This document shows positions 8,976 to 17,678 of a stretch of 64,000 bases of DNA, one piece after another. Each line of letters starts with the position of its first letter. Position 1 is the first letter of the stretch. The DNA lies in assembly GCF_005280295.1 (NCBI RefSeq), contig NZ_CP040020.1, positions 1,736,001-1,800,000 on the forward strand. Direction: 5' to 3'. The DNA is from Brevibacterium sp. CS2 (GTDB taxonomy: Bacteria > Actinomycetota > Actinomycetes > Actinomycetales > Brevibacteriaceae). The notes beneath the pieces are model-generated. The model saw only the letters and a program-made list of their open reading frames with translations. It searched no databases and was not told the DNA's origin. The position numbers and the translations under genes are program-made.

Positions 8976-9173
8976 ATGGGACTCGGAGACCTGGGAAACA
9001 AGGCACAGGACGCTCTCAACACCGAGAAGGGCGAGCAGATCAGCGATCAGGGCATCGACAAGGCGCACGACGCGGCCTCCGGTGTGGGCGGCGGCAAGTT
9101 CGACGACCAGATCCAGCAGGGCCGCGACGCCGCCGACCAGCGCGTGGGCGACGACGGCGCCGACGAGAAGTGA
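8976..9173 (+). CDS. MT0933-like small hydrophilic protein (antitoxin-type family)
   Basis: 65 residues, very polar, with the family pattern GLGDLGNKAQD, QGIDKAHDAA, GGGKFDDQIQQGRDAADQRVG. It resembles the MT0933/Rv0909 antitoxin family and more loosely CsbD-type stress proteins. GAAGGAG stands 8 nt before the ATG. No toxin gene is adjacent: the neighbours are a DUF3017 protein and convergent pcrA. An orphan role in stress or DNA binding is therefore as likely as an antitoxin role. Confidence 0.75.
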   Translation: MGLGDLGNKAQDALNTEKGEQISDQGIDKAHDAASGVGGGKFDDQIQQGRDAADQRVGDDGADEK

Positions 9174-9229
9174 CGTTCCACCACTGACCCCCACCGCGTG
9201 AGCGCCGCCGGCGGCGGATCTGCGGACGT

Positions 9230-9262
9230 TCAGGGCCGGCACCCGAGAGGTGCCGGCCCTGA
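9230..9262. terminator. Bidirectional terminator hairpin
   Basis: Perfect 14-bp stem (9230-9243 with 9249-9262) and a 5-nt loop between the MT0933-like gene and convergent pcrA. Confidence 0.75.
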
Positions 9263-9276
9263 GCTGTGTCCGCGCC

Positions 9277-11717
9277 TCAGCTGATCTTCTCGACCGGGGC
9301 GTAGCGCATGAGGAGGCGCTTGGTGCCCTCCGAGCCGAAGTCCACGGTGGCGACGGTCTTGTCCCCGGCCCCGGCGACCTCGACCACGGTGCCGAGTCCG
9401 AAGGAGTCGTGGGAGACCTTGTCGCCCGGCTCCACCTGCGGCACCTCGCGGTTGGGGCGGATCCGGTTGGGGAACCCGCCCGGGGACGTCCCGGCGCGCG
9501 CCCCGCCGCGGCGACCGCCGCGGGAGCCGGACGCCCCGGACCCGTTCGCCGGGGAGCCCGCGCCGCCGGAGCGGGAACCGGGGGACCAGGCGCCGGAGAA
9601 CGCACGGTCGGCTCCGGAGGTGTTCAGCGATCCCGTGCTCTCCCAGTCGACGAGCGAGTCGCCGAGCTCGCTGAGGAAGCGGCTGGGCGGGTTGTACGTC
9701 GGCTGGCCCCACATGCTGCGGGTCTCCGCGCGGGACAGGAAGAGCTTCTGCCGGGCCCGGGTGAGGCCGACGTAGGCGAGGCGGCGCTCCTCGGCGAGCT
9801 CCGCGCTCGTGTTGAAGGACCGCTGGTGCGGGAACGTGCCGTCCTCGAGCCCGGTGAGGAACACGACGGGGAACTCGAGCCCCTTGGTTGTGTGGAGGGT
9901 CATGAGCGTGACCTCGCCGACGTCCTGATCCGGGATCTGGTCCGCATCGGAGGACAGGGACACCTGCTCGAGGAACTCGTCGAGCGTGCCCTCGGGATTC
10001 GTCCGGCCGTAGTCCTCGGCGACCGCGACGAGCTCGGCGAGGTTGTCCACCCGCGACTCGTCCTGCGGGTCGGTGCTGCGGTGGAGCTCGGCGAGATAGC
10101 CCGTCTGCTCGAGCACGGACTCGAGGATGCGGGACACCGGGGCTCCCTCCGCGGTGGTGCGGAGGTCGGCGAGCAGCTCGCGGAACCGGGTGATCGGGCC
10201 GAGCGAGCGGCTCGACAGGCCCGGGGCCTCCTCCGCGCGGTCGAGGGCGGCGGCGAAGCTCATCCGCTCGCGTTCGGCGAGCGCCCCGACGAGCGCCTCG
10301 GTGCGGTCGCCGATCGAGCGCTTGGGGACGTTGAGGATGCGGCGCAGGTTGACGTCGTCGTCGGGGTTCGCGATGACCCGCAGGTAGGCCAGCGCGTCCT
10401 TGATCTCCTTGCGCTCGTAGAAGCGGGTGCCGCCGACCACTTTGTACGGCATGCCGGCGCGCATGAGCGCGTCCTCGATCGCGCGGGACTGCGCGTTCGT
10501 GCGGTAGAACACCGCGAAGTCGCCGTAGGTCAGGGAGTCGGAGTCCATGAGGGTGTCGATCCGCTCGGTGATGAAGCGGGCCTCGGCCTGCTCGGACTCC
10601 GCGACCCAGCCGGTCACCGGATCCCCGGGGCCGGCGTCGGTCCACAGGCGTTTGTCCTTGCGGTCGTCGTTGTGGGAGATCACCGCGTTCGCCGCGGACA
10701 GGATGTTCTGGGTGGAGCGGTAGTTCTGCTCGAGGAGGATGACACGGGCCTGCGGGAAGTCCTCCTCGAACTCGACGATGTTGCGCACCGTCGCGCCGCG
10801 GAAGGCGTAGATCGACTGGTCGGCGTCGCCGACGACGGTGAGCTCCGCGGTGGGTGCGGGGAGGTCCGCGCCGGCGAGCGCCCGGATGAGCCGGTACTGC
10901 GCCGGGTTCGTGTCCTGGTACTCGTCGACGAGGATGTGCGCGAAGCGCGCCCGGTAGTTCGCCGCGATGTCGGGGAACGCGTCGAGCAGGTGGACGGTCT
11001 CCATGATGAGGTCGTCGAAGTCGAAGGCATTGGCCAGGCGCAGGCGCTCGGAGTAGCGGCGGTAGATCTCGGCGAGCGCCTGCTCGGAAGGATTGTTCTC
11101 CTGCGCCCGGGAGGCGTAGTCGTCCGCGGTGAGGAGGTCGTTCTTGAGGTTGGAGATCCGGTGCTGCAGGGAGCGCGGGGTGAACTTCTTCGAGTCGAGG
11201 CCGGCCTCGCGGACGCACTGCGTGATGAGGCGCAGGGAGTCCTGGGAGTCGTAGATCGTGAAGTTCGACTTCATCCCCAGGGCCTTGGCCTCGCGGCGCA
11301 GGATCCGCACGCACGCGGAGTGGAAGGTCGAGATCCACATCCCGCGGGCGGCCGGCCCGACGAGCTCGGTGATCCGCTCGACCATCTCCTTGGCGGCCTT
11401 GTTCGTGAAGGTGATCGCGAGGATCTGGCCGGGGTGGGCGCGCCCGGTGCGCAGCGCGTAGGCGATCCGGCGGGTGAGCACGGCGGTCTTGCCCGAGCCG
11501 GCGCCGGCGACGATGAGGAGGGGGGAGCCGGTGTGCTCGACGGCGGCGAGCTGCTGCGGATTGAGGCCCTCGACGAGAGCGGCCGCGGTGGCCGGAGCAG
11601 CAGGGCCGGGGGCGGCGGGCTCCTGGGCCGAGGGGCCCGCGGGGGCACCGGCGGATGCGGCGGTGCTGGACGGCTCGGACGCGGGGGAGCGTTGAGGAAC
11701 TCGAACGGTGAAGTCAT
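9277..11717 (-). CDS. pcrA: ATP-dependent DNA helicase PcrA/UvrD, apparent frameshift near the start
   Basis: Superfamily 1A helicase for nucleotide excision repair and removal of replication blocks. In the main frame: Walker A VAGAGSGKTAVLTRR, motif II DEYQDTNP, GDADQSIYAFRGA, HTTKGLEF and LAYVGLTRARQ. The C-terminus is the PcrA-type Tudor-like domain (DSFGLGTVVEV to APVEKIS). The frame is open past Walker A but reaches a stop without any ATG, GTG or TTG. In another frame ATG 11717 opens with MTSPFEFLNAPP, a plausible PcrA start, and TAGATT lies 10 nt upstream. Adding one base to the G5 run at 11683-11687 joins the two frames into one protein of about 813 residues. A homopolymer sequencing error is the simplest explanation; a true frameshift is possible. 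Confidence 0.9.
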
Positions 11718-11727
11718 GGTGACACGC

Positions 11728-11733
11728 AATCTA
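11728..11733 (-). promoter_or_regulatory. Candidate -10 of pcrA
   Basis: TAGATT on the minus strand, 10 nt before ATG 11717. It supports that codon as the real start and predicts a nearly leaderless transcript. Confidence 0.5.
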
Positions 11734-11787
11734 CCTGGCGGTGCGGACACGGGCGAGGTCGGCCGCCGCGGGCCGGCGGACGCGAAG

Positions 11788-11819
11788 CGACCGGGGGCCG
11801 CGGCGGCGGTCCCCGGTCG
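11788..11819 (-). terminator. Terminator hairpin after the four-helix membrane protein gene
   Basis: Perfect 9-bp stem (11788-11796 with 11811-11819) and a GC-rich 14-nt loop between the end of the upstream minus-strand gene (11871) and the pcrA start. Confidence 0.5.
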
Positions 11820-11870
11820 TGGGCCGGGACGGACGGGCGATCGGGCAGGACCCGTCCACCGGGCGAGGGA

Positions 11871-12290
11871 TCAGACGAAGACGGCGACGGCGGTGGCGAT
11901 CACCGCGGCGCCGAAGGTCAGGTGCGCCATCGCGGCCGAGGGGTGCACGACCGGGGCCGGCGGTGCGGTGTCGCCGGCGTAGCCGTCGGTGCGGGCCGGG
12001 GCGCCGGCGCCGGCGCGGGCCGCCTTCTCCTTGCGGGCGCCGATGAACGCGAAGACGGCGACGAGGATCGCGAGGACGAGCTTGATGCCGATCTTCATGT
12101 GGTTGATCTCCACGCCCTCGGTGAATTCGAGGACGGTGACGAGGAGCAGCCCGGTGACGAGCTGGAGGTAGGCGCCGTGGAGCATTCCGGACACGACTCG
12201 CGGCGCGCGCAGATTGGCGAAGTACGAGCCGATGATGATCGCCATGCCGAGCAGGTGGATGAAGACGAGAAGATCGCGAAGAATTTCCAT
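11871..12290 (-). CDS. Four-helix hypothetical membrane protein
   Basis: 139 residues with four predicted helices. Residues 1-20 (LLVFIHLLGMAIIIGSYFA) carry a His, followed by LQLVTGLLLVTVLEF, IGIKLVLAILVAVFAFIGA and, after a Lys/Arg and Gly/Pro/Ala-rich loop, the C-terminal AHLTFGAAVIATAVAVFV. The His placement is reminiscent of small CopD or YqjP-like integral membrane families, but no motif is decisive. ATG 12290 is preferred because AAGG lies 8 nt upstream; an in-frame start 13 codons earlier has no support. Function unknown. Confidence 0.8.
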   Translation of the reverse strand: MEILRDLLVFIHLLGMAIIIGSYFANLRAPRVVSGMLHGAYLQLVTGLLLVTVLEFTEGVEINHMKIGIKLVLAILVAVFAFIGARKEKAARAGAGAPARTDGYAGDTAPPAPVVHPSAAMAHLTFGAAVIATAVAVFV

Positions 12291-12348
12291 AGGATCAACC
12301 TTAGTGGCAATAATGGTGGCTCCCGGCACGGGGTCGTCGCTGTGCCGA

Positions 12349-12420
12349 TCCGCCTTGGTGTAATGGCAGCACGCCGGCCTTTGGAGCCGTGCAGTCTAGG
12401 TTCGAGTCCTAGAGGCGGAG
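12349..12420 (+). tRNA. tRNA-Gln (anticodon TTG)
   Basis: 72-nt cloverleaf. Acceptor 12349-12355 pairs with 12413-12419, discriminator G 12420. The 3-bp D stem is 12358-12360 with 12370-12372. The anticodon loop is 12379-12385 with TTG at 12381-12383, and the T arm is 12396-12412. The outermost anticodon-stem pair (C12374/T12390) is a mismatch. CCA is not encoded. It sits 57 nt before glmU. Confidence 0.95.
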
Positions 12421-12476
12421 CGACGTCCGGCAGGCCGGTCGCCACCGTAATTCTCTGTGCAGAGGAGCCCTCTTCC

Positions 12477-13934
12477 ATGACTCAGCACCGCCCCGCAGCG
12501 GTCATCGTCCTCGCCGCCGGCGAGGGCACCCGGATGAAGTCCGCGACGCCCAAGGTCATCCACCCGATCGGGGGGCGGTCCCTCCTCCACCACGCCATCA
12601 ACGCCGCCGCCGGCACCGCCCCGGAGCACCTCGTCGTCGTGCTCCGCCACGCCCGCGACCAGGTGGCCGAGCACGTGGCCGGGATCGCCGAGGTCATCGA
12701 CCGCACCGTGCTCGTCGCCGACCAGGACGACATCCCGGGCACCGGCCGGGCTACCGAGTGCGCGCTGACCCAGCTGCCCGACGACCTCACCGGCACCGTC
12801 GTCGTGACCTACGGCGACGTCCCGCTGCTCACCGCGCACACGCTGAGCACGCTCGTCGAGCACCACGAGGAGCACCGCGGCGCCGTCACTGTGCTCTCCG
12901 CGCAGGTCGCCCGCCCCCGCGGCTACGGGCGGATCGTGCGCGACGCCGCCGGCGACCTCGAGCGGATCGTCGAGGAGAAGGACGCCGACGAGCAGCAGAA
13001 GCGCATCACCGAGATCAACTCCGGCATCTACGCCTTCGACGCCGCCGTGCTGCGTGAGTCGCTCGCGCAGGTCGGGACCGACAATGCGCAGGGCGAGAAG
13101 TACCTCACCGACGTCATCCAGATCGCCCGCGGCTCCGGCGCCCGGGTCGCCGCGCTCACCACCGAGGACGTGTGGCAGGTCGAAGGCGCGAACGACCGCG
13201 TGCAGCTCGCCCAGCTCGGCCGCGAGCTCAACCGGCGCATCGTCGAGGACTGGATGCGCGCCGGGGTCACCGTCATCGACCCCGACACCACGTGGATCGA
13301 CTCCGACGTCACGCTCGCCTCCGATGTCACCCTGCTGCCCGGGGTGCAGCTCCACGGCGCCACCGACATCGCCTCGCACGCGGTGATCGGCCCGGACACC
13401 ACGCTCACCGACACCGAGGTCGGAGCCGGCGCGCAGATCGTGCGCACCCACGGCCAGCTCGCGGTGGTCGGGGCCGGTGCGACCGTCGGCCCGTTCGCCT
13501 ACCTGCGCCCGGGCACCCTGCTCGGTGCCGAGGGCAAGATCGGCACCTTCGTGGAGACGAAGAACGCGCGGATCGGCACCGGCTCGAAGGTCCCGCACCT
13601 GAGCTACGTCGGCGATGCGACGATCGGGGAGTACTCGAACATCGGCGCCTCCTCGGTGTTCGTCAACTACGACGGGGTGGCCAAGCACCACACCACCGTG
13701 GGGTCGTACGTGCGGACCGGCTCCGACACGATGTTCGTCGCCCCGGTGACGGTGGGGGACGGCGCCTACTCCGGGGCCGGCACGGTGATCCGGAAGGATG
13801 TTCCCCCGGGTGCACTCGCCATGACCGTCGCGCCACAGCGTAATGTTGAGAACTGGGTCGTCGAACAGCGACCGGGCACGCCTGCGGCGCAGGCGGCCGA
13901 AGCAGCCGCACAGGCGAAGAAGGAGTCCGACTAA
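12477..13934 (+). CDS. glmU: Bifunctional UDP-GlcNAc pyrophosphorylase / glucosamine-1-P acetyltransferase
   Basis: Makes UDP-N-acetylglucosamine for peptidoglycan. The N-terminal nucleotidyltransferase opens with the LAAGEGTRMKS loop (residues 12-22). The C-terminal half, from about residue 260, is a left-handed beta-helix of hexapeptide repeats with the acetyltransferase motif around YEYSNIGASSVFVNYDG-like residues (GEYSNIGASSVFVNYDG here). The 485-residue length is typical. AGGAG stands 10 nt before ATG 12477. The next gene starts one base after its TAA, so glmU and prs are an operon, as in many bacteria. Confidence 0.97.
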   Translation: MTQHRPAAVIVLAAGEGTRMKSATPKVIHPIGGRSLLHHAINAAAGTAPEHLVVVLRHARDQVAEHVAGIAEVIDRTVLVADQDDIPGTGRATECALTQLPDDLTGTVVVTYGDVPLLTAHTLSTLVEHHEEHRGAVTVLSAQVARPRGYGRIVRDAAGDLERIVEEKDADEQQKRITEINSGIYAFDAAVLRESLAQVGTDNAQGEKYLTDVIQIARGSGARVAALTTEDVWQVEGANDRVQLAQLGRELNRRIVEDWMRAGVTVIDPDTTWIDSDVTLASDVTLLPGVQLHGATDIASHAVIGPDTTLTDTEVGAGAQIVRTHGQLAVVGAGATVGPFAYLRPGTLLGAEGKIGTFVETKNARIGTGSKVPHLSYVGDATIGEYSNIGASSVFVNYDGVAKHHTTVGSYVRTGSDTMFVAPVTVGDGAYSGAGTVIRKDVPPGALAMTVAPQRNVENWVVEQRPGTPAAQAAEAAAQAKKESD

Positions 13935-14906
13935 GTGAACTCGATCACCACCGCGGGGGAGAAGAAGCTCGTCCTCGTCACCGGCCGCGCCAACATGGAG
14001 CTCGCCGAGCAGGTCGCCGAATGCCTCGGCACCGAGCTGCTGCCCACCGACGTCTACAACTTCGCCAACGGCGAGATCTACGTCCGGTTCTCCGAGTCCG
14101 TGCGCGGCACCGACGTGTTCGTCATGCAGTCGCACTGCTCGCCGATCAACGACTGGCTCATGGAGCAGCTGCTCATGGTCGACGCGCTCAAGCGCGCCTC
14201 GGCCAAGCGGATCACCGTCATCGCCCCGTTCTTCCCCTACGCCCGGCAGGACAAGAAGCACCGCGGCCGCGAGCCGATCTCCGCCCGTCTCGTCGCGGAC
14301 CTCTACAAGACCGCCGGCGCGGACCGCATCATCACCGTCGACCTCCACACCGCGCAGATCCAGGGGTTCTTCGACGGGCCGGTCGACCACCTCGTGGCGC
14401 TGCCGATCCTCGCCGACTACGTCAAGGCCAACCACCCCGGCGACCTCGCCGTGGTGTCCCCGGACGCCGGCCGGATCAAGGTCGCGGAGAACTGGTCGGC
14501 GAGCCTCGGTGGCGTGCCGCTCGCCTTCATCCACAAGACGCGCGACATCTCCCGGCCCAATTCGACCAAGGCGAACCGCGTGGTCGGCGAAGTCGAGGGC
14601 CGCACCGCAGTGCTCGTCGACGACATGATCGACACCGGCGGCACGATCGTCCAGGCCGCCGACGCCTGCATGGAGGCCGGGGCCACCGGCGTCGTCATCG
14701 TGTCGACCCACGCGGTGTTCTCCGGCCCGGCCGTCGAGCGCCTGCGGGACTCGGTGGCCAAGGAGGTCATCGTCACCAACACGCTGCCGCTGTCCGAGGA
14801 CATGAAGTTCGACAAGCTCACCGTGCTCTCCATCGCCCCGCTGCTCGCGCGCGCCGTCCACGAGGTGTTCGAGGACGGCTCGGTCACCAGCCTGTTCAAC
14901 ATCTGA
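13935..14906 (+). CDS. prs: Ribose-phosphate pyrophosphokinase (PRPP synthetase)
   Basis: Converts ribose 5-phosphate and ATP to PRPP, feeding the purine enzymes also encoded in this window. It has 323 residues. Class I hallmarks are visible: NFANGEIYVRFSESVRG, the flexible-loop region PFFPYARQDKKHRGREP, the catalytic DLHTAQIQGFF and the PRPP-binding loop LVDDMIDTGGT. GTG 13935 abuts the glmU stop codon, so translation is probably coupled. This start gives the usual family length. Confidence 0.97.
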   Translation: MNSITTAGEKKLVLVTGRANMELAEQVAECLGTELLPTDVYNFANGEIYVRFSESVRGTDVFVMQSHCSPINDWLMEQLLMVDALKRASAKRITVIAPFFPYARQDKKHRGREPISARLVADLYKTAGADRIITVDLHTAQIQGFFDGPVDHLVALPILADYVKANHPGDLAVVSPDAGRIKVAENWSASLGGVPLAFIHKTRDISRPNSTKANRVVGEVEGRTAVLVDDMIDTGGTIVQAADACMEAGATGVVIVSTHAVFSGPAVERLRDSVAKEVIVTNTLPLSEDMKFDKLTVLSIAPLLARAVHEVFEDGSVTSLFNI

Positions 14907-14966
14907 GGCCCGTCCACCGTCCGAACCGGGCCTGCCCGGCCCGGACCTCCCCGCGGGGAGCCGCAC

Positions 14967-15006
14967 CCGAGGCGCCCACCGGCCACCGAGCCGGCGGGCG
15001 CCTCGG
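14967..15006 (+). terminator. Terminator hairpin after prs
   Basis: Long GC-rich stem (14967-14977 with 14996-15006 perfect, extended after one mismatch by 14979-14983 with 14990-14994) and a 6-nt loop, 60 nt after the prs stop. Confidence 0.7.
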
Positions 15007-15094
15007 CGTCGGTGGGGTACCCGCCCGGGAGTGCGGTCCGGAGGGCGCCGGCGGGCGATCCCCCGACGAGTGGCGGCGGCGGCCCGGGAGGGAC

Positions 15095-15236
15095 TACACT
15101 GGACGGGTTGCCTCGGCGAGGGAGGCCGGTTCCCCGGCACTCCGTTATCGACGCGGTCTTCACGTGACGGCTCGCTGAGTCGGCACCACGAGGATTGTTC
15201 GCCGTGGTGCCCACACCACTCACGAAGGAGCTTCAC
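15095..15236 (+). promoter_or_regulatory. rplY promoter and structured leader
   Basis: Candidate -10 TACACT (15095-15100) would give a leader of about 130 nt before rplY. The leader ends in a perfect 9-bp hairpin (15182-15190 with 15203-15211, 12-nt loop) just upstream of the GAAGGAG ribosome site at 15224. Such a leader could mediate autogenous control by L25, but no known motif was matched. The rest of the 330-nt gap after prs holds only the prs terminator. Confidence 0.4.
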
Positions 15237-15926
15237 ATGGCAGTCGACGCCAAACTCATCGCCGAGCGCCGGACCGAATTCGGCAAGGGCGCAGCCCGCC
15301 GCATCCGCCGCACCGACCGGATCCCCGCGGTCCTCTACGGCCACGGCCAGGACCCCATCCACCTCACGCTCGAGGGCCACGCCACGATGATGGCGCTCAA
15401 GACCTCGAACGCGCTGCTCGAGATCGAGAACCCCGACGCGACGAAGAACGAGCTCGCGATCGCCCGCGAGGTCCAGGTCAACCCGGTGACCCGCCACATC
15501 GAGCACGTCGATCTCATCATCGTCAAGCGCGGCGAGAAGATCGAGGTCGACATCCCGATCCACGTCGACGGCGAGGCCGCGCCCGGCACCATCGTGTCGG
15601 TCGACAACCAGACCCTCCTGGTGTCCGCCGAGGCCACCCACATCCCCGAGTACTTCGAGGTCTCCGTCGAGGGCCGCGAGGTGGGCGACCACCTCTACGC
15701 CGCCGACGTCACCCTGCCCAAGGGTGTCGAGCTCATCGCCGACCCGGAGATGCTCATCGTCAACATCTCCGCCGAGCTCTCCGAGGAGCAGCTCGAGGCC
15801 GAGCTCGAGTCCGAGGCCGTGGACGAGGAGGTCGCAGCCGCGACCGGCGCCGAGTCCGACGAGGACGCCGAGGCCGGCACCGAGGACGCCGAGGGCGATT
15901 CCGACGAGGAGAAGTCCGAGGACTGA
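15237..15926 (+). CDS. rplY: 50S ribosomal protein L25 / general stress protein CTC
   Basis: 229 residues, the long CTC-type L25. An N-terminal 5S-rRNA-binding domain (about residues 1-95; ERRTEFGKGAARRIRRTDRIPAVLYG) is followed by a beta-rich C-terminal domain (VDIPIHVDGEAAPG) and a very acidic tail of about 45 Glu/Asp/Ala-rich residues. ATG 15237 has GAAGGAG at good spacing; an upstream in-frame ATG at 15195 lies in the leader and is rejected. It precedes pth, a common pairing in bacteria. Confidence 0.96.
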   Translation: MAVDAKLIAERRTEFGKGAARRIRRTDRIPAVLYGHGQDPIHLTLEGHATMMALKTSNALLEIENPDATKNELAIAREVQVNPVTRHIEHVDLIIVKRGEKIEVDIPIHVDGEAAPGTIVSVDNQTLLVSAEATHIPEYFEVSVEGREVGDHLYAADVTLPKGVELIADPEMLIVNISAELSEEQLEAELESEAVDEEVAAATGAESDEDAEAGTEDAEGDSDEEKSED

Positions 15927-15977
15927 TCCCCGCGCGTGTGCGGACGGCCCGGGTCGTCCGCACGCACCGCGCCCGAG

Positions 15978-16039
15978 TGTGGGGCGTTCGGGGGAGAGTG
16001 GTGGCCACGACGGTCGCACTCTCCACCGAACGCCCCACA
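15978..16039. repeat. Long intergenic inverted repeat (rplY-pth)
   Basis: 23-bp arms (15978-16000 and 16017-16039) matching at 22 of 23 positions, with a 16-nt loop that itself contains an 8-nt palindrome. It lies 50 nt after rplY and about 55 nt before the pth promoter, so termination is the simplest role. Confidence 0.75.
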
Positions 16040-16093
16040 GTCATGTCCGGCCGCGGTGCGGACGGGGAGCCGGCCAGCCGAGGTGCGGGCCGG

Positions 16094-16099
16094 TACAGT
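16094..16099 (+). promoter_or_regulatory. Candidate -10 of pth
   Basis: TACAGT downstream of the long inverted repeat. It would give a leader of about 50 nt that includes the GAGGGAG ribosome site. Confidence 0.45.
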
Positions 16100-16154
16100 G
16101 GGGGCGGCGATCCACGCGCACGGAGCGCGTGCGAGCAGCGACGGAGGGAGAGCG

Positions 16155-16760
16155 GTGGCCGGCGACACGTGGCTCATCATCGGGCTGGGGAACCCGGGGC
16201 GGCAGTACGCCCGGACCCGGCACAACATCGGCCACATGGCCGCCGACGTACTCGCTGCGCGGATGGGCGCGAGCTTCACGAGCACCCGCGCCAAGGCGGT
16301 CGCCGCGACCGGTCGGCTCGGGATGCGCGGGGGAGTGCCCGGACCGCGCGCCGTCGTGATGAAGTCGCTGACCTACATGAACGTGTCCGGGCCGCCGGTG
16401 GCGCAGCTCGCGCAGTTCCATTCGATCGACCCGGAGCGGATCATCGCGATCCACGACGACGTCGACCTCCCGTTCGACTCGATCAAGCTCAAGCGCGGCG
16501 GCGGCGAGGGCGGCCACAACGGCCTGCGCTCGATGACGCAGTCGCTCGGCACCAAGGACTACCTGCGGGTGCGCGCCGGGGTGGGACGCCCGCCCGGCCG
16601 GATGGACACCGCCGACTACGTGCTCAAGCCCTTCACCGCCGCGGAGCTCACGACCCTGCCGATCCTCGTCGACGACCTCGCCGACGCCGTCGAGCTCCTC
16701 ACCGCCGAGGGCCTCGAGGCCGCCCAGCAGCGCTTCCACGGCCGCAGCACTGCTGTCTGA
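16155..16760 (+). CDS. pth: Peptidyl-tRNA hydrolase
   Basis: Recycles peptidyl-tRNA released from stalled ribosomes. The 201-residue protein shows the family signature IIGLGNPGRQYARTRHNIG, with N13 and catalytic H23. The TYMNVSGPPV motif and IHDDVDLPF follow, and GGGEGGHNGLRSM sits in the substrate groove. GTG 16155 has GAGGGAG 6 nt upstream; longer in-frame starts fall inside the inverted repeat and lack support. Domain order and length are normal. Confidence 0.96.
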   Translation: MAGDTWLIIGLGNPGRQYARTRHNIGHMAADVLAARMGASFTSTRAKAVAATGRLGMRGGVPGPRAVVMKSLTYMNVSGPPVAQLAQFHSIDPERIIAIHDDVDLPFDSIKLKRGGGEGGHNGLRSMTQSLGTKDYLRVRAGVGRPPGRMDTADYVLKPFTAAELTTLPILVDDLADAVELLTAEGLEAAQQRFHGRSTAV

Positions 16761-16841
16761 TCCGTCGAGCCGACCCGGCAGGGTGACCCGGCCGGCCCGC
16801 CGCGTGGGATGCGGGACGGAGCGCGGTGCTCTCCCGGACCG

Positions 16842-17534
16842 TCATTCGAGGCCGAGCTCGCGCAGACCGTAGGGGTCGTCGCGCCGTGCCTGCTGCGCCC
16901 GGCTCCGGGCGAGCCTGCGGTTGTCCCCGCGGCCCAGCCACACCGCGGCGAGTCCGCCGCCGACCGCCCCGAACAGGTGCGCCTGCCAGGAGATGCCGGG
17001 ATAGAGCGGCAGCACCCCGGTGAGCATCGACGCCCCGAACACCATGACCACGACGACGGCGACGACGGCGTACCCGATCCGGTGCGCCATCGACCGCACG
17101 ACGAAGGCGCGGACGAGCAGGTATCCGAAGTACCCGAACACGAGCACCGAGGCGCCCACCGTCACCGTGCCGGGCAAGTTGACGAGCCAGGTGCCGACCC
17201 CGCCGACGAGCGCTATGAGCGCGGTGACGAGCCAGAACCGGCGCGCTCCCTCGGCCGCGACGAGCAGCCCGAGGACGAGGAGCGGGACCGAGTTCGCGAT
17301 GAGGTGGCCCCAGCCGGAGTGGAGGAGCGGCGCGAGGACGAGGCCGAAGGCGCTCGTCACGTCCCAGGAGCGGATGCCGTAGGTGTTGAAGGTGCCCGGC
17401 AGCACGAAATCGGCCGCGCGGATCACCCACATGAGGGCGAGGAGCGCGAGCGGGTGGACGAAGCGGGTCAGCGTCCGGCCGAGCTCGGCGGTCGGAGCGG
17501 AGGCGGGCGGGGACGAGGGCTGGAGCGGGCTCAT
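16842..17534 (-). CDS. Rhomboid family intramembrane serine protease
   Basis: 230 residues with six or seven membrane helices. The catalytic dyad is visible as S129 (VGASVLVFGYFGYLL) and H186 (QAHLFGAVGGGLAA). The oxyanion-side motif HSGWGHLIAN (H72, H77, N81) is also present. The GxSx(3)FG motif reads GASVLVFG rather than the more common GASGAIFG. ATG 17534 lies 6 nt after GACACT on this strand with no ribosome site, consistent with a leaderless transcript. It is divergent from mfd. The substrate is unknown. Confidence 0.88.
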   Translation of the reverse strand: MSPLQPSSPPASAPTAELGRTLTRFVHPLALLALMWVIRAADFVLPGTFNTYGIRSWDVTSAFGLVLAPLLHSGWGHLIANSVPLLVLGLLVAAEGARRFWLVTALIALVGGVGTWLVNLPGTVTVGASVLVFGYFGYLLVRAFVVRSMAHRIGYAVVAVVVVMVFGASMLTGVLPLYPGISWQAHLFGAVGGGLAAVWLGRGDNRRLARSRAQQARRDDPYGLRELGLE

Positions 17535-17540
17535 GCGCCC

Positions 17541-17546
17541 AGTGTC
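17541..17546 (-). promoter_or_regulatory. -10 of a leaderless rhomboid transcript
   Basis: GACACT on the minus strand, exactly 6 nt before ATG 17534. Confidence 0.45.
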
Positions 17547-17665
17547 CCAGAACCGCCTGAGCGTCGGATCGACAGGCACCCGGCCCTCCTGCGAGGGCCG
17601 GCGCGGAGCACACTCCGGACGACCGCCGCGGCCCCGCCCCGCGTGTGGCGCGCGCGTGCCGCGAG

Positions 17666-17671
17666 TAGACT
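17666..17671 (+). promoter_or_regulatory. -10 of a leaderless mfd transcript
   Basis: TAGACT followed by 7 nt and GTG 17679. No Shine-Dalgarno sequence lies between. Confidence 0.6.
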
Positions 17672-17678
17672 GGAGCGC

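Noticed and set aside
12396..16019. Minus-strand open frame of about 1200 codons opposite glmU, prs and rplY
   Set aside because: Antisense of three well-identified genes, with no domain and a composition typical of reversed GC-rich codons.
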